This document shows, one piece after another, positions 22,562-35,936 of a DNA stretch of 64,000 bases. Source of the stretch: Marasmius tenuissimus (lineage: Eukaryota > Basidiomycota > Agaricomycetes > Agaricales > Marasmiaceae); NCBI GenBank assembly GCA_029532415.1, contig JAQOTA010000015.1, positions 1,488,001-1,552,000 on the forward strand, in the 5' to 3' direction. The notes below the pieces were generated by a model that did not search any database, was not told where the DNA came from, and was given only the letters and a program-made list of their open reading frames with translations. Each line of letters starts with the position of its first letter. Position 1 is the stretch's first letter. The position numbers and the translations under genes were made by a program.

Positions 22562-24496
22562 TTAGGTAGTCCGAGAAATTTTAGGGAATAGAGCGAACAC
22601 AACCGATTCGTTCTTGCCACCGGTATCCTTCGTACTGATCCACCTCCCCAGCCGGTGTTCTTGTCCAATGCCTGCCGTTAACAGGACAGGTTTTACGACG
22701 GTGGCAGGTCTCTTCGTCGCGCCTCCGTCTTCCGTCTCAATCGAGGAGGTTGCTATCCATGGCATGTTCTCGAGCGTGTCCCTCGGGGGAGTCACGAACT
22801 GAAGACAATTGATGACACCCGACGCGGGTAATGTGCTGATGAGACTGAACGACTTCAGCTTAGGGTCCAGCTTCCAGAGCCGGATCGTGTTGTCCCACGA
22901 GCCTGCATTAGATATTAATTCGACATTTTTCGGAACAGGCAGTCATGACACACACCAGAGGCAAATAGATCAGAATATTGAAGGCTAGCCAATGATGTTA
23001 CCCAGCGTGGTGTCAATATGACTCCAGATGTCTCTGAATGTGTCTCGTGTAAACCATGGGCGAGGGGTTCTTTGAAGACTGGTTTCTTCTTCTGCGGTGT
23101 CCAAAGAGAAATCGTCCTGTGTACGAAATTAGAACCCGTAAAAGACGGTAACCGACGGCGTCTACATACCCACTGTCACCTCCACTGACGAAAGTATTGT
23201 CGTCAATCATTGCCACACAATCTAAACTTCCCTCGATATATCCCGGCTCTGCACCGCTCTTCTCCTCGTCATCCGCCCTGAGCCCTCCTTCCAGAACTTC
23301 CCTGACCTTACTGCGCCCCCCGCCACGAAAGACAAGTTGCGTCTCCTCGACTATCTTCCAAAAACGGACGGACGTGTCTCGCGCCCCGACACTCACGCAA
23401 GTCTCAGCCCTCAAGCAATCAAGCCCTACGACGTGATCCTGATGACCGAAGAGAGTCTCGACATATCCCATTACACTCGGTGAAAGGTCATACACTTTCA
23501 GTGAGCGATCAAAGGACGCGGTATATAGCTGGTGTGTCCCGTATCGGAAACATAGTGCCGATACCCCGTCCTTGTGTCCAGAGGGGCCGACGAAGCACTT
23601 GATCCACTCGCACTTCTCCGCATCCCATACGCCCACTTTGCGATCCCGACTTCCGCTCACGAGATATTTTCCATCATGGCTGACGGCAAGAGCCAAAACT
23701 TCGTCTGTGTGTCCATGGGCATCGGGATCGAGAGCCTTCCCTTTTCCCTTGTTCTTCGTGGTCGTAGGACGTAATTTGTATAACTGCTTCACCTGCTTCC
23801 CGGAAGCCAAGTCCCATTTGATGATATGCCCTTCTTTGCCGGACGTGAAAAGGTATCTCCCGGATTGTGACGCGACGGCAGAAGTCACCGAGAGGCGGTG
23901 GCCTTTGGTAAATCGTTTTGAGGGTGTAGAAGAGGTAAGATCGTACTTCTCAGAGTTAGTATAAGGACGCGACGCCTTAGAATATGAAGCTCACCGAATC
24001 CGCAACGAAGAGATGGACTTTGCCTGAGTGTTCCATGACATCCTGCTTCAGACGCGCAGATATTAGCTCTTTGTCGATCTCGGCAGCATCGAATTCGCCC
24101 TCGGCTGTTGAAATTTCGGTCAATGTAATCTGCAAGAGAAACGGATCACGTACCGAGCCCCATGTCTTCCTTCACGCCTTGGAGATAGAGTTGAGCAAGC
24201 CTCAGCCGTTTCTCTGCGGGAGTTTCATCGGCGTCCTCTTCGTCACTCTCTGCATGCTCATCCTCGGTATCTGCACGGAGGTCCATGTCATCGACACCTC
24301 CATCTTCATCGTTCGTTTGATCAGATTCAAGTTCTTCATCTTGTCTTTTGCGTTTGGAGGTCGAAGGACCACTTGTTACATGGGTTTTCGGTCTCCGCTT
24401 TGCAGAGGGTTCTCCCCTGTTCGATTGCTTCGAGCCGCTAGGACCAGGACGTTTTCTCTTGCGAGATTTTTGAGAAGTGAAGAAGGAGTCCGGCAT
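22562..24496 (-). CDS. RRP9: U3 snoRNP WD40 protein RRP9 (U3-55K)
   Basis: RRP9 binds the box B/C motif of U3 snoRNA and is needed for the early 18S rRNA cleavages in the nucleolus. The N-terminus MPDSFFTSQKSRKRKR is the conserved start, followed by a basic/acidic linker and EKRLRLAQLYLQGVKED. The seven-blade WD40 propeller follows: VASQSGRYLFTSGKEGHIIK; HGHTDEVLALAVSHDGKYLV; GHKDGVSALCFRYGTHQLYT; LFGHQDHVVGLDCLRAETCV; then (after an intron) TISLWTPQKKKPVFKEPL, ASLQYSDLFASGSWDNTIRL and a C-terminal blade ending RWISTKDTGGKNESVVFALF. Four to six introns occur; one lies inside the GGDSG|TISLW blade. It diverges from the MFS transporter at 24746. Confidence 0.93.
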
Positions 24497-24745
24497 GTCA
24501 AGTCGAAGTCATTGATGTAGAGCAAAAAAATTGAGCACCCGTTTACGATATCTATTTGGAAAGACCAAATAGAATGGGCGTCTATTAATCGCGTGCCAAT
24601 TTCCGCGGCCAACCCTGGGCTAACCTCCGCCAGCTTCAACCCTTCTGCCTTGCTTCTGCCGTTGCTGAATGTCACTGCGCGGAGTCCGGACGCCCGTTCC
24701 CGCCCGTACATATGGACCCTCCTAATTCACTGATCATAGTCGAAC
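24497..24745. promoter_or_regulatory. Bidirectional promoter region, RRP9 / MFS transporter
   Basis: These 249 bp separate the divergent starts. No defined element was recognised. Confidence 0.4.
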
Positions 24746-26382
24746 ATGCTCACCTTCCGCACACGACGTGCAGGAGCTCCTCCTCAGGTTTCCGACCAAG
24801 ATGACCAGCTTTCAGATCCAGAATTCAAGCTGCCTCGGATGGCATCGCTTACCATCATCCTGCTAGCGAATACTCTTATGCAGGTGTGTGGAGACGGATC
24901 TCATAGTCGCTCATGATTCATCATTCCTTGAAGGTATCATTCTTCGTCGTCGTGGCGTCTTCGAACGAATACGCCCATCATCTCGGCGGAACTTCGACTT
25001 TTTCGGGAGTTGTGATAGGCATTCCTACAGTCTTTTCTGGGCTCACGCTCCTCCCATTAATGAAATATGACCGAGGTGAGGATCACTGGAGTGTTATTTG
25101 ATTATCATGTTGACGGTGCGGGGAAGGTGGATACGCGATTCCACTGCACGTTTGCTGTTGTGCATCCATACTCGGACTGGTCCTCTACGCATTGGCATAC
25201 AAGGCAGATTATCTCTATCTCATTCTCATTGGACGGATCGTCAGCGGGATCGGGTTTTCCATGTGGATGTACTGCAAACGATACGTCTCAGACCCTCGTA
25301 TCGTTGGAATTAGAAGGCGAACGACCCTCGCCAGTTGGCTGGTCATCGGCAATGGGATAGGAATGTGCGCTGGACCATTTCTGGGAGGAGTGTTCTACCG
25401 TTACGTTGGCTTTCAGAGCCAAGGGCGTGACTTGTGGAACGGATTCACCAGTCCGGCTTGGATTCTCTCTGCCGTATGGGCCATATATTGGGTCGCCGTT
25501 TGGTTATGGTTTGAGGACATCCCTACCACGGCCGTGAGCGAGGCAACTCCGATGGAAGACATCAAGCCTGAAGGTCCCGAGGTTGTTCCTCAACGGGACT
25601 TCGAGGCGTCTTATTCCACCTCTGCCGAAGCAGATAAGAACCATGATACGACGGTTGAAGCACGACTTCCGACTGTCCAACCTGCTCAGACAGAGGTAGC
25701 CTCCAGGAACGGGTCTTCGCGCTCGACCCTTGTCGATGACACGTACAAACTCTCTCTGCCTCAATTCGGAGTCATAGTGTGCATGTGTTGGTTTGCCATG
25801 ACATGTTTCTTTGTCCTCGGGGCCTGGGAGTCCAACATCCCTATCTTTGCCTCCAAAACGCCTTCCCTTTACTTCACGCCGTTCTCGTCAGGGAACTTCC
25901 TCTCCCTGGGCGCCCTTGCCGCATTTCCCTTTTTCATCCTCAATATCTTCATCGCGCGTCGACTCCAGGATCGTTACATCCTGATGTTTGGGACGGTTGT
26001 CGGATCTGTCGCGCTAATCATCTTCCTCATCCTCGTCACCGCTGCGCCGAAGCCCTCTCGTGAAGGCGACGTCGCATTCGTTGGCGGATACGCGGGTGCC
26101 TTTATGTGCTGGTTTGCCATCGCGATGGGATTCAATGTGGCGAGTACGGTGACAGTAAGTTTGTTGAGCAAGCAGGTTCCGCCCACGCCGAAGTGGAACG
26201 GATTAACATCCCTCGCTATCCAGTACAGTAACTATACTGGGAGAGTTACTGGTGCCATCTGGGGTGGGGCAGGTGTGGGTGTAGGCATGCCTGCCTATGT
26301 CGGGTTAGAGATTGCTCTAGTTGGAATTGGGGGTGTACTTTCAATGGTGGTCTGGAAGAATTTAAAGGCAAAGACGGGTTAA
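24746..26382 (+). CDS. Major facilitator superfamily transporter
   Basis: Two short introns precede a long last exon. The first exon encodes a cytosolic N-terminus (MLTFRTRRAGAPPQVSDQDD) and the start of TM1 (SLTIILLANTLMQ|VSFFVVVASS). The MFS fold continues: HHLGGTSTFSGVVIGIPTVF, GGYAIPLHVCCCASILGLVL, YLILIGRIVSGIGFSMWMYC, RRTTLASWLVIGNGIGMCAG, a 90-residue acidic/Ser-rich central loop, then six more helices (VIVCMCWFAMTCFFVLGAW; ALAAFPFFILNIFIARRLQD; FGTVVGSVALIIFLILVTAA; GAIWGGAGVGVGMPAYVGL). It lacks sugar-transporter signatures and looks closest to the SPX/MFSD8-like MFS group. Substrate and membrane are unknown. Start ATG is 24746-24748; the stop is at 26380-26382. Confidence 0.85.
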
Positions 26383-26867
26383 AGTTGATAGATCTTGTCA
26401 TTCATAACTAGGGCTCGTAAGCCCTTTGGTTATCCGCAATGGATGTTGCCTTCCTGCATAATAAGTTCCTCCGTTAGAAATCAACGTGAACCGTGATGCA
26501 GGGCATGCGGTGCTCTGGGACTGGGCGCGGCCAAAATTTACCACGCTCGTTTATTACCACGGTCGTTTGTCCACTTTTGCCGAACTGACTCTACCTCGCC
26601 CTAATACCCTCCTCGAGAGGTGCCCTCTACACTATTTCTACGACGCCCATAATCCGGCAGACAAGTTGAAGATTCCAACCTGGCTTTGTGTTTCAGCGAT
26701 TTCCTATACCCTTTCCTTCCGTAACGACCTCGCACAACGACCAACATTCGAAGCAACTCAGTGGGATCATCAGCCTAAACTGGCCTTTACTACCTTTCTT
26801 TCTCTACCTTTCTCCGGAATCAATCGCTCTTTTACATCCGATTTTTCTCTTCCTATAGACTCAGAGT
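26383..26867. promoter_or_regulatory. Pyrimidine-rich upstream region of KAR9
   Basis: This holds the transporter 3' end and the KAR9 promoter/leader. Pyrimidine-rich tracts near 26790-26860 precede the KAR9 ATG, as is usual for expressed fungal genes. The plus-strand open frame 26486-27001 crosses the KAR9 start in another frame and is not supported. Confidence 0.4.
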
Positions 26868-29761
26868 ATGCCTGCTCTAAGTTTATCGTCCTCCCAATCC
26901 TCTCTCAGCAGCACCGTGTCGCGTACCAATTACGCCCCGCCATCACCCACCTCCGTCAGCTCTGCCTCGTCTTCAAAGTTGTCCTTAGACCAGCAGGATG
27001 AAGGTGAGCACTATCCGCTTTCGGCAGGGAAAGTGGTTCTTGTGACTGAAAGTGACCTGTTATCTAGAAAATGTCACTATCACCGCCAAACGTACGCTCG
27101 TGAAAGGAAAGCGCAAGAGCCAAGAGTGCGTCAGGTTGATCATTCATGTCAACGCTTCAGCTCATGTGCTCCAGGGATATACGGCTGCTGGCCATTTCAA
27201 CTCATATGACGGAGCTTTCGTACATGATCTCAGATATTCAGACGCGGATATTCGGTGCGTTACCCTTTTAACTTCACACTTCAATATCACTAATGCTATC
27301 GATCAATATCTGCACAGAAATCCAAGAGCTTCGGCACACGTCACAATCCAGTACCGACTCGACGGGGACCACGAACATCATCGACCAGTCGCTAATGACT
27401 ATTGATGAGAAGTTACAAGCGGTTTCGGAAGGAATGAAATCTGTGAATGACGCGCTCGAACCCATCCTACAAGCGACTCCAACTCTTCCGCAAGAAGGAG
27501 ACTCAAATGAGAACGCGGCCCTCATGCACAAGCATGCGACGCTCGTATCGGAATGGGAAGGAGTCCAAGGAGAAAGTGAAGTGTTGAGAGAAGAGCTGAA
27601 GGAGGATAAATGGTTGACCGTTTTTCGGACGGTCACCGATCAGGCAGATGGAATGATGTCCAGTTTAGAAAAAGGTGTCAACAGGTGCCAGGTGAGTGCC
27701 AAGTTGCCTTCATCTCGCGAGCAATAGCACTCATGAGTGGGCGGTAGGAATTTATCTGGCAAGTAACTCGTAAAGGATTGGAAGACGGCTTCAATTCCCG
27801 AACATCCCTCTCCGTTCGAGAAAAGTCCCCTCCTACATTCGAGACCTTCACCTCGCTTCTGGAGTCCTTCGAAGCAAAGAAGAAGTGAGATATCTCTTCC
27901 CATCATCAATGTACACGTTCCCAGGCTCATTCGACCTTGTGTAGGCACTATATGCCCGCCACTTCGAAAGTCTTGTCCATAATCGATAGAGGAGTACGTG
28001 ATCGGGTCACCAAGAACGGCGAGACGTTACGACGCCATGCAGAGTCAGCGCAAAGGTGGAAGAATTTGAAGGAGAGAATCACCAGGACAGAGTCAGAGAT
28101 GGAGAACGTGCGGAAGATTCTTCTCCAAGGAGACTCTGCAGCGAGCGAAGCTGGGTCCAGCACCTCGGGTACGACCTCGAACGGATATCTTGCCACCCCT
28201 CCAAGTGGGTCGCGCTCTTCGAGGACCGGAAGCTCTGCCAGCGCGTTATCCCGGTCCATATCTCCGTTCAGAAAGTTCGCGAGGAAGATTACAGGGAATG
28301 ACCGCTCTCCTGCTACACCCATCAGGCCCCTATCTGCCACTAAATCAAGCGGATCGCGTGTCCCCTCGTCAGAGCCTACATCGCGAAAGCAGAAGACTGC
28401 TTTGTTTTCGTCCATGCGAGGTTCCTCCGCGACTCCGACGACTCCCGATCGACCGACACACAAGCACTCGCAAAGCCTGACGCCAGACTCATCACCCCGA
28501 CACGTGAACCTCGATGCGACAATCAAGGGTAGGCCACCGGCGAAGCCGACCTGGAATAGCTCGACTAAGGTAGAGCCTGAAGATCGCAATCTGACCATGA
28601 AAGCCACCCCGCCCAGACGTACTCCTTCATCTACCGGACATTACGCCGATGTACCACCTATGCCCTCTATCGGGCCAGGCACACCTTATAGGCGAAGTCT
28701 TTCCCGGACGTCTATGGCTTCTTCACGACCATGGTCTCCCATCAATTCCTCCGTCTCGACTACACATTCCTCGTCTCACCCTCCGCTTCCCAGCTTCCGG
28801 CCCCCTTCACGTGCTCAAACACCTTCGCGCGCACCCTCGCGAGGATTGTCGAGCACGACTCCCCGCCCGCGACCGAATACTCCCAGTCACATTCCCGCTC
28901 CCACACTCAAGCTCCGTTCTCTCACAGGGCCATCATCTGAAGCCGGCTGGGACGATGAGGAACCGACGACATTGATGCAACGCGCATTTTCGCCTGCATT
29001 CAGCACAGCTTCAACCGGGATATCAGGTGTTGGAGGACCGCCACCTAGACCACCGAGTCGGTCTATGATCCCAATACCGAGTGTGCAACTATCAACACCT
29101 TCAAGACCTACGAGCTCAATGTCAATGTCAACCAACGTGCAGTCTGAAAGTCCTTCGGCGTCGTTCAGACAATCTGCTACCCGTGCACAAACCCCCGAGT
29201 CTGCGATGAGGGCCCGGGTGCAGCAGGTTCCGGTGTACAATGGTACCATTGGACGGTCGGCGCGTGCATCGGTGAGCAAGTTGCCACCTTCTAGCTTCAG
29301 AGACGGCTCAGCGAGTCGTACACCTTCTCGACCTGGCTCGAGAACAGGGGCGTTCACGCCCTCGGATAACTTCCCTCTCCACGAATATGTCCCTGGCAAT
29401 GCCAACGACCCGCTTGACGCTGAGGTCGCGTTGATCGTGAACTCGCTCGCACATGGGTTGCTTGTCGAGAGGGTGGACCCGCCAATGAAGAAAGTGCCGA
29501 AGGGAAATGAGGAGATTAAGGCGCAGTATGCCTTTTCAAATGCCTTGAGCAGGAAAGTCGTCACTTGCAAGTTGACGACACTCACGAGATCTGGTAAGAG
29601 TGGTGGTAGTGGGACTACGACGACCAAGAAAGTGATGTGTCGAGTCGGTGGCGGTGAGTTCACTCAAAGACATATCCTCTGTTTTTAGAAATGCTAATCT
29701 AAATTGAACAGGTTGGCAAGACTTGAGCCACTATATATTGAACCGCCAGGCGGGAATGTAA
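26868..29761 (+). CDS. KAR9: KAR9-family spindle-positioning protein with C-terminal GAR domain
   Basis: KAR9 links microtubule plus ends to actin-based transport during nuclear migration and spindle orientation. The protein starts MPALSLSSSQSSLSSTV. An N-terminal helical KAR9 domain follows (IDQSLMTIDEKLQAVSEGMK; LREELKEDKWLTVFRTVTDQ; HYMPATSKVLSIIDRGVRDR; KNLKERITRTESEMENVRKI), then a roughly 330-residue Ser/Pro/Arg-rich disordered region. A GAS2-related (GAR) domain ends it: NDPLDAEVALIVNSLAHGLL, then KKVMCRVGG joined by a small intron to GWQDLSHYILNRQAGM. The GAR domain binds microtubules. The disordered region has two SxIP motifs (SHIP 28885-28896; SMIP 29062-29073). The stop is TAA at 29759-29761. 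Confidence 0.9.
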
Positions 29762-30081
29762 AACTGTTCTGCACCTACTGTCGCTCACATTGCGCAATAA
29801 TCGTCGTCAACTGTCCTATCCATATTTCTCATGCAAACCAGACCTACATCGAGCATCCATCCACTTGTATTTTCATCCACATCCATGCATTCATTCAGCT
29901 TTCTCTTGTCGCGCTTTGCATCGTATGGAACAATATATCATTATAGTATGATTATCACGAGAATTGAACCGGAAAATGATTTGGCGATGTTAGTGAGAAC
30001 TGAACCATCCAGACAGCTGGCCCGATTGTGTATGGATTGAAACCGGAGAGAATCGAGGAACCAAAGGGAGTATGCACTAGT
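29762..30081. other. Intergenic region between convergent KAR9 and TRAPPC12
   Basis: This holds both 3' UTRs and is AT-rich around 29930-29950. No gene or RNA was recognised. Confidence 0.5.
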
Positions 30082-32468
30082 TCAATTAGACGGCATCTTC
30101 AGACAGGCAATTTTCAGCCCGTCCCCACTCCATTTCGCTACCTCAATCAAGAGTTCGAGCTTCTTCTGGCTTGCAGTTGTGGAACGAAGTTCGTACAGGG
30201 TTGCTGTTGGGGAAATGGGTCAGTCATCGTGAATGTGAGCAGGGGAAGGAGGATAAGACTCACAGAGGTTGAACAAATACGGTTCTGCAACCACCACGGA
30301 AGACGGGGACGCTTTCAGCGCATTTTCCAATACCTCGATACCCTAATGTAAAGAACGTCACGAACCGGCTTTAGAAGGTGTGATCACCTCAGAAAATGTA
30401 TCTGTACGTCACCTGTTTGAGCTTTCCTTGACTGAGAAGTGCCACCGAAAGATTATTCACGGCCTTTGCAGCAGAGAGAACGCTCGAGGTCAGTATGGTA
30501 AGGGCGCTATGACGGGATATCCGAAGCACAGAAAGACACTCACCGCAAAATTCTCGGAATCTGCTTCAAGAATGCTCTGCAGAACCTGGCTTGCTGTCGC
30601 CCAATCTCCGTTCGCAGAAGCTAGGAAAGCCTTGTTCATATCTTTCAAGGATTGTTCTGCATTCGGATCCTTGTCAACGATGTCGATGTGCTTCTTGGCC
30701 ATCGAGAGATGTCCTGATTGAAGGTAGATTCGCGCGATGGCAGAACGTAGAGTGGGAGAGGACAGGTCTGAAGACTCGTATTCTTGGTTGAGGAGCGGCT
30801 CAAGAAGTGAGCATGCAGCTCCGAACTCCTGTATCAACGTCGAGGGTGAGCACTTACGATGCGCCGTAGAGGTTAGAAAGAGGATCACCTTCATCTCCAT
30901 CATTTCAGACGCAATGATCAAGCAAATTCGTGCACCTCGTTCCTTCCACATCGCGATCGTTGTAAGGTCAGACTTGATGGTTCGAGCTTTGGTTTTACAC
31001 TTCTTTAGCAGGAAGTTCAGCTCGTCAAGATAGCCCATATGATCCCCCGCCCAGTACTTGAGTCGGGCTTGCATGACCTCGAGCTCGAATGGCAGAATGC
31101 GATCGAAGACCCATGTTTTGGCTCCGGGTGATTCGATACCATTGAGGACCGAGAACAGGTTGTTACATTCTACTGTTGTTTGATTGAATAGGCGTAGTCT
31201 GGACAGACACGCAAGACGTAGGTACCACAGCTATATTGAGACGAAAGGCTCTGTCAGTACGCGACGTTGTTTTGAACTTTCGAGACATACTCGAGACTCA
31301 CCCCAAGGATCAATGCCACTTCGTCAGGGTCAGTCGTTACAATCCGATCGCGAGCCATTCTAGCTAGTGCCCGCCAACTGTTTGTCATCTATCGGTCCAG
31401 GCTAAAGTCACTCATCCAACTCTCACCAACGAGGTCGAGAAATAACTCACAACTAACGCATGGAAGTTGCTGTTCTGCCATTCACCAGTGAGATCTCGAG
31501 TAGGTCGTTTATCAGGTGGATAAATATATTTGTTTAACAACGTAGTCAATGGATCACTCTAATAGTACAAGGAGGTAAATACGGTGAATTCTTCGACAGC
31601 CACCATGTTAGATGATATGAAATAGGGCGGCGCACATTCGGAATAGGCAGGAACATCGTCGGAAGGACCAGCCCTGGGACGTAGAGATCCGGAGCCTCTT
31701 CTGATTCGACTTCGCTCTCTGACGGCGGAGGTGGAACATCCTTATTGATGTCCACTGGAGTAGGGGGAACTGCGGATAACGGAGTAATTGGGGAGGTCTC
31801 TTCGGCAATGGGAGATACTGGATGATGGACCCGTAATGTTGAGCTTGCCTGTTCTTGTTCCTCATCCTCAGAAGCAGATGATTCTGGCTCATCTATGAGG
31901 AAAGGATCAGGGACTGCAGGCTCATCGATGACGGTGGGAGGCTGATATTGTTGTTCTTCAACTTCGGGATTTGATTCCGGTCTGTCTTCACTAGCCATGG
32001 CAGCTTTGTGAGGAGAGGGAACGGAATCCGTGAAAGGATCGTTGTCGGTGATGATGATGGGCGGAGGAAGAGAAACGACGCGCGACTGGCTCGGTCGCCG
32101 TTTCCCACCAGGTGACCGGACCACGTGGGTAACTGTATTTGTGACCGATTCCATCGCACGGGCCAAGCTGCAATTTTTTTAGTCTGAGGTCTCCGCCCAC
32201 AGTCACACTGAAATGCAACTCACGTCTTCATTGACGACTTTCTGGGTCGAGGGCTCTCGGGCGCTGGCTTTGGGTTTATGGACTTTGTAGACGAAAAGGA
32301 GCGGACTCTCTGTATCCCTCGTTTCAGACCCTTCAACATGGAGTGTTTGCTGGAGATGGATGGTTCGTTGTCAGACAACTCTTCTGTTGAGCTGCTGTCG
32401 GAAGAAGGAAAGGCGACATGTTGTGGGCGGCGAGGAGAGGAATTTGGTTTGATGAGCTTGTTGGGCAT
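30082..32468 (-). CDS. TRAPPC12: TRAPP complex subunit 12-like TPR protein
   Basis: TRAPPC12 is a TPR subunit of TRAPP III, a guanine-nucleotide exchange complex acting in ER-Golgi traffic and autophagy. Start MPNKLIKPNSSPRRPQ at 32468. A disordered acidic/Pro-rich half ends ESEEAPDLYVPGLVLPTMFL. The TRAPPC12 core follows: TDPLTTLLNKYIYPPDKRPT, RDLTGEWQNSNFHALV, SWRALARMARDRIVTTDPDE, LWYLRLACLSRLRLFNQTTV, VFDRILPFELEVMQARLKYW, then TPRs (LRSAIARIYLQSGHLSMAKK; MNKAFLASANGDWATASQVL; AKAVNNLSVALLSQGKLKQG; IEVLENALKASPSSVVVAEP). The end is KIACLKMPSN with stop at 30082-30084. At least seven introns occur. The final exon contains LYELRSTTASQKKLELL, the conserved family tail. Confidence 0.88.
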
Positions 32469-33232
32469 CGTGGAAGAAATTGGGTGAGGCAAGGACTGGA
32501 GTTGTGGATATTGAACCTCGCTTGTAGCTTCCCTGTCGTATTTATACTGAACCGAATTCCATGTGTCAATCGTGCTAGGACCGCCTTGTCCAACACGTTG
32601 AAAAGGGCAGATATCGGGCAGATAAAATTTTGAAATTAGATCTCTAGCCTTTTCTAGGTCCAAGCGGTGCGTTCTACCTGTCTGGACCTGGTCCAATTGT
32701 CACGGTGGTGGCACTCCACCGCTCCTGCGGCTGTCTACTGGTATTCTGAATCTTAGTGGCACTGAGAGGAAAACAAGAGGTTGCTACGATCATTGTATGT
32801 TCAACAAAAGCCCGCAACGTTTGCTCGGCAAATTAATCTGGGGCTGCCTCGAGGATTCCTCAAGGACAACAAAACGCGTGTTGTTCACGCGCACCCCGCA
32901 CTGCACCACAGAGCACCACAGTCAAGGACCTTCCAGCACCGAGTACTCAAGACTAGTTCTTGGGACTGGCATCCCGACAAAGCCCAGGTCTTTTCGGCAC
33001 CCCAAACCTCCCGAAATTGAACATTCCCCCATCACCCTACCTCTCCCGAATAACTATGTCATATTCATCTGGGGTAATAGCTTCGGGATCGAGACTTGCC
33101 GAATGCAAGATAACATCGGGACACCGCCTGAAACGAACGCGAATGAAGGCTCAGGACCTTTTGTATAAAGTCATAAACCTATGACAACAGGTAGGTACCG
33201 ATATGAAGATGTACCCAACATGTCCACTGCGG
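32469..33232. other. Intergenic region, no gene supported
   Basis: This 764-bp gap lies between two minus-strand genes. A plus-strand ATG open frame of 123 codons (32797-33168) has no recognised motifs and no match in memory. The stretch most likely contains the TRAPPC12 promoter and the RFC3 3' UTR. Confidence 0.35.
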
Positions 33233-34604
33233 CTATCGGGATGTGAGTTCGACCGCGTTCTTGAAGGCACCTAACAAGGCACTCAGTTGTATCTTCTCAT
33301 TTCCACCCGTAGACAGTCGATGCCTGCGAGTGAATATGAGTGACTTGACCATGGCAGAGTAAAAAGCATGCTCACTCTGTGGTTGCAAGGTGGTCCAATA
33401 GATATATTCGTGCATGGGGTTTGAGATCTATAGTCTCGATGTATTCGTATGCACCTGTCAGAAGATCTTGCAGTGCGAGACCTCGTTCAATTTTCATAGT
33501 AGAGATGACTGAACGAAGTGAATCAGTTAGTACTCATTGTATATAGACTGAGAGCGCACGTTGGTATGCGGTGGTGAAGTCCTGAGTGAGCATGTACTGT
33601 ACGATCTTTTCGATATCGGAAGGATGAGGGTTCCCTGTACAATTATAGATCTCCGTTTCGCTCGTAAGATCGTATGCAGCATGACAGGCCTGCAGAACGT
33701 TCAAAGCGCGTCGCATGTCTCCCTTCGATAGCTTCAAGAGAGCCTGCTTTCCGTCCTCGGTCAAATTGACTCTGTGTAATGGTTGAGGTCGGTCAGATTG
33801 TAATGGGTATGTTGAACGCACTTCTCTGCCTCTATAACCGTGTCGACTCTCCGCTCAACCTCAGCAATTGGAAGAGGTGAGAACCGGAAGCGGGTACATC
33901 GACTTTGAATAGCGGGAGTTATCTTGTTGACGTAGTTGCATATTATGCAAAAGCGGACGTTCTTCGTGTATTGTTCAATGACTCGTCTGAGCGCAGCTTG
34001 TGCGGCCTGGGTCATCATGTCGGCCTCGTCAAGTATGATGAGTTTGAAGCCCTTGGAGAAGAGGGTCCTAGTCTCTGCAAATTGCTTGATTTGTTCCCGC
34101 ACGACGTCGATACCTCGGTCATCGGAGGCGTTGAGCTGGGGCAATGTCAACAACAATAGAATCCATTGACACGTCTGATTGCGCACCTCTAGAATTTGCT
34201 TTCTAAATTCCGGCCCATAGATCCTCCGAGCTACTGCAATGATGGTTGACGTCTTTCCTGTTCCAGGTGGGCCGTAGAATAACAGATGAGGCAAACGGTT
34301 CTTCTCAATAAACTTCTCGACTGTGTTCATTAATGTAATGAATTCACGAATGAGAATGATAGCTTACTTGTGCTTGTAATGTCTTTGTGCGAGACGACGT
34401 CGTCCAGCGTCACTGGGCGATATTTCTCGACCCTGTAGGATGGGATCAGAAGAGGAGACGCGGGACCGTTGTTTGTACTTGCCAGGGAAGGTTTTCTGTG
34501 TCTGGAGGAGGGGGTAAATCAAGATCCAGCGCCTTTCCCTTCCCTTTGGAAGAGGTTGGGATGGTTTCAGTGTCCATCATTTGGGTATCCTCATCGCTGT
34601 CCAT
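33233..34604 (-). CDS. RFC3: Replication factor C subunit 3 (clamp loader ATPase)
   Basis: RFC3 is one of the small subunits of the pentameric RFC clamp loader that opens PCNA and loads it onto primed DNA. The N-terminus MDSDEDTQMMDTETIP leads to PPPDTENLPWVEKYRP and then the AAA+ core: Walker A FYGPPGTGKTSTI, LNASDDRGIDVVREQIK, Walker B KLIILDEADMMT, arginine-finger motif QSRCTRFRFSPLP, sensor 2 GDMRRALNVLQA, and C-terminal collar YEYIETIDLKPHARIYLLDH and SALLGAFKNAVELTSR. The first intron has a GC donor (CCTG|GCAAGT) and joins LPW to VEKYRP; GT alternatives break the frame. It is divergent from UBI3 with 278 bp between starts. Length (about 350-360 aa) is normal. Confidence 0.95.
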
Positions 34605-35547
<943 letters not shown>

Positions 35548-35936
35548 TCTCCGTCTCGGGTTTTGGTGGATCGTGAGATAGGTATTCGGTATTCTATGTA
35601 TTCGCCGTTGCTACGCTCCAATGTACACATGCCTTTGACCTTTGATTTCGTCCTGGTCTTGTGAGAAGTTTATGGCCATTCTGACTGCGTTTGTTTGAAA
35701 GCAGTATTTGTTCGAGGTCCACCTATCCCCGAGAGGAATGCTATTGTGCATTTAACATACTTAAAACGGGTTGCTCTGCCTATCAAACTTCGCATGCTAT
35801 TCCCAGGGCGGCATTTCCGTGCTTCGCAAGTGCCACAGGCATTCTCTTTCCTTTTGAAAAGATTGATGCCCGTCGCTAAGATTGAATCTGGTTCTCCCCT
35901 ACTCTTTCTTGTACTGTTCCCCACAGGCTCTCCACA
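35548..35936. other. Intergenic region between UBI3 and methyltransferase
   Basis: This holds the UBI3 3' UTR and the promoter of the next plus-strand gene. The open frame 35670-35924 (minus) has no recognisable features. Confidence 0.45.

Noticed and set aside
26486..27001. 171-codon plus-strand open frame before KAR9
   Set aside because: It overlaps the KAR9 start in another frame, has no recognised motif, and the KAR9 ATG at 26868 fits the family.
27948..29663. Two long minus-strand open frames (27948-28607 and 28887-29663)
   Set aside because: They lie antisense to the KAR9 exon, whose plus-strand frame has recognised KAR9 and GAR segments. Low-complexity Ser/Pro coding sequence often leaves the opposite strand open.
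32797..33168. 123-codon plus-strand ATG open frame between TRAPPC12 and RFC3
   Set aside because: No recognised domain, odd composition and no credible splice continuation; left as intergenic DNA.
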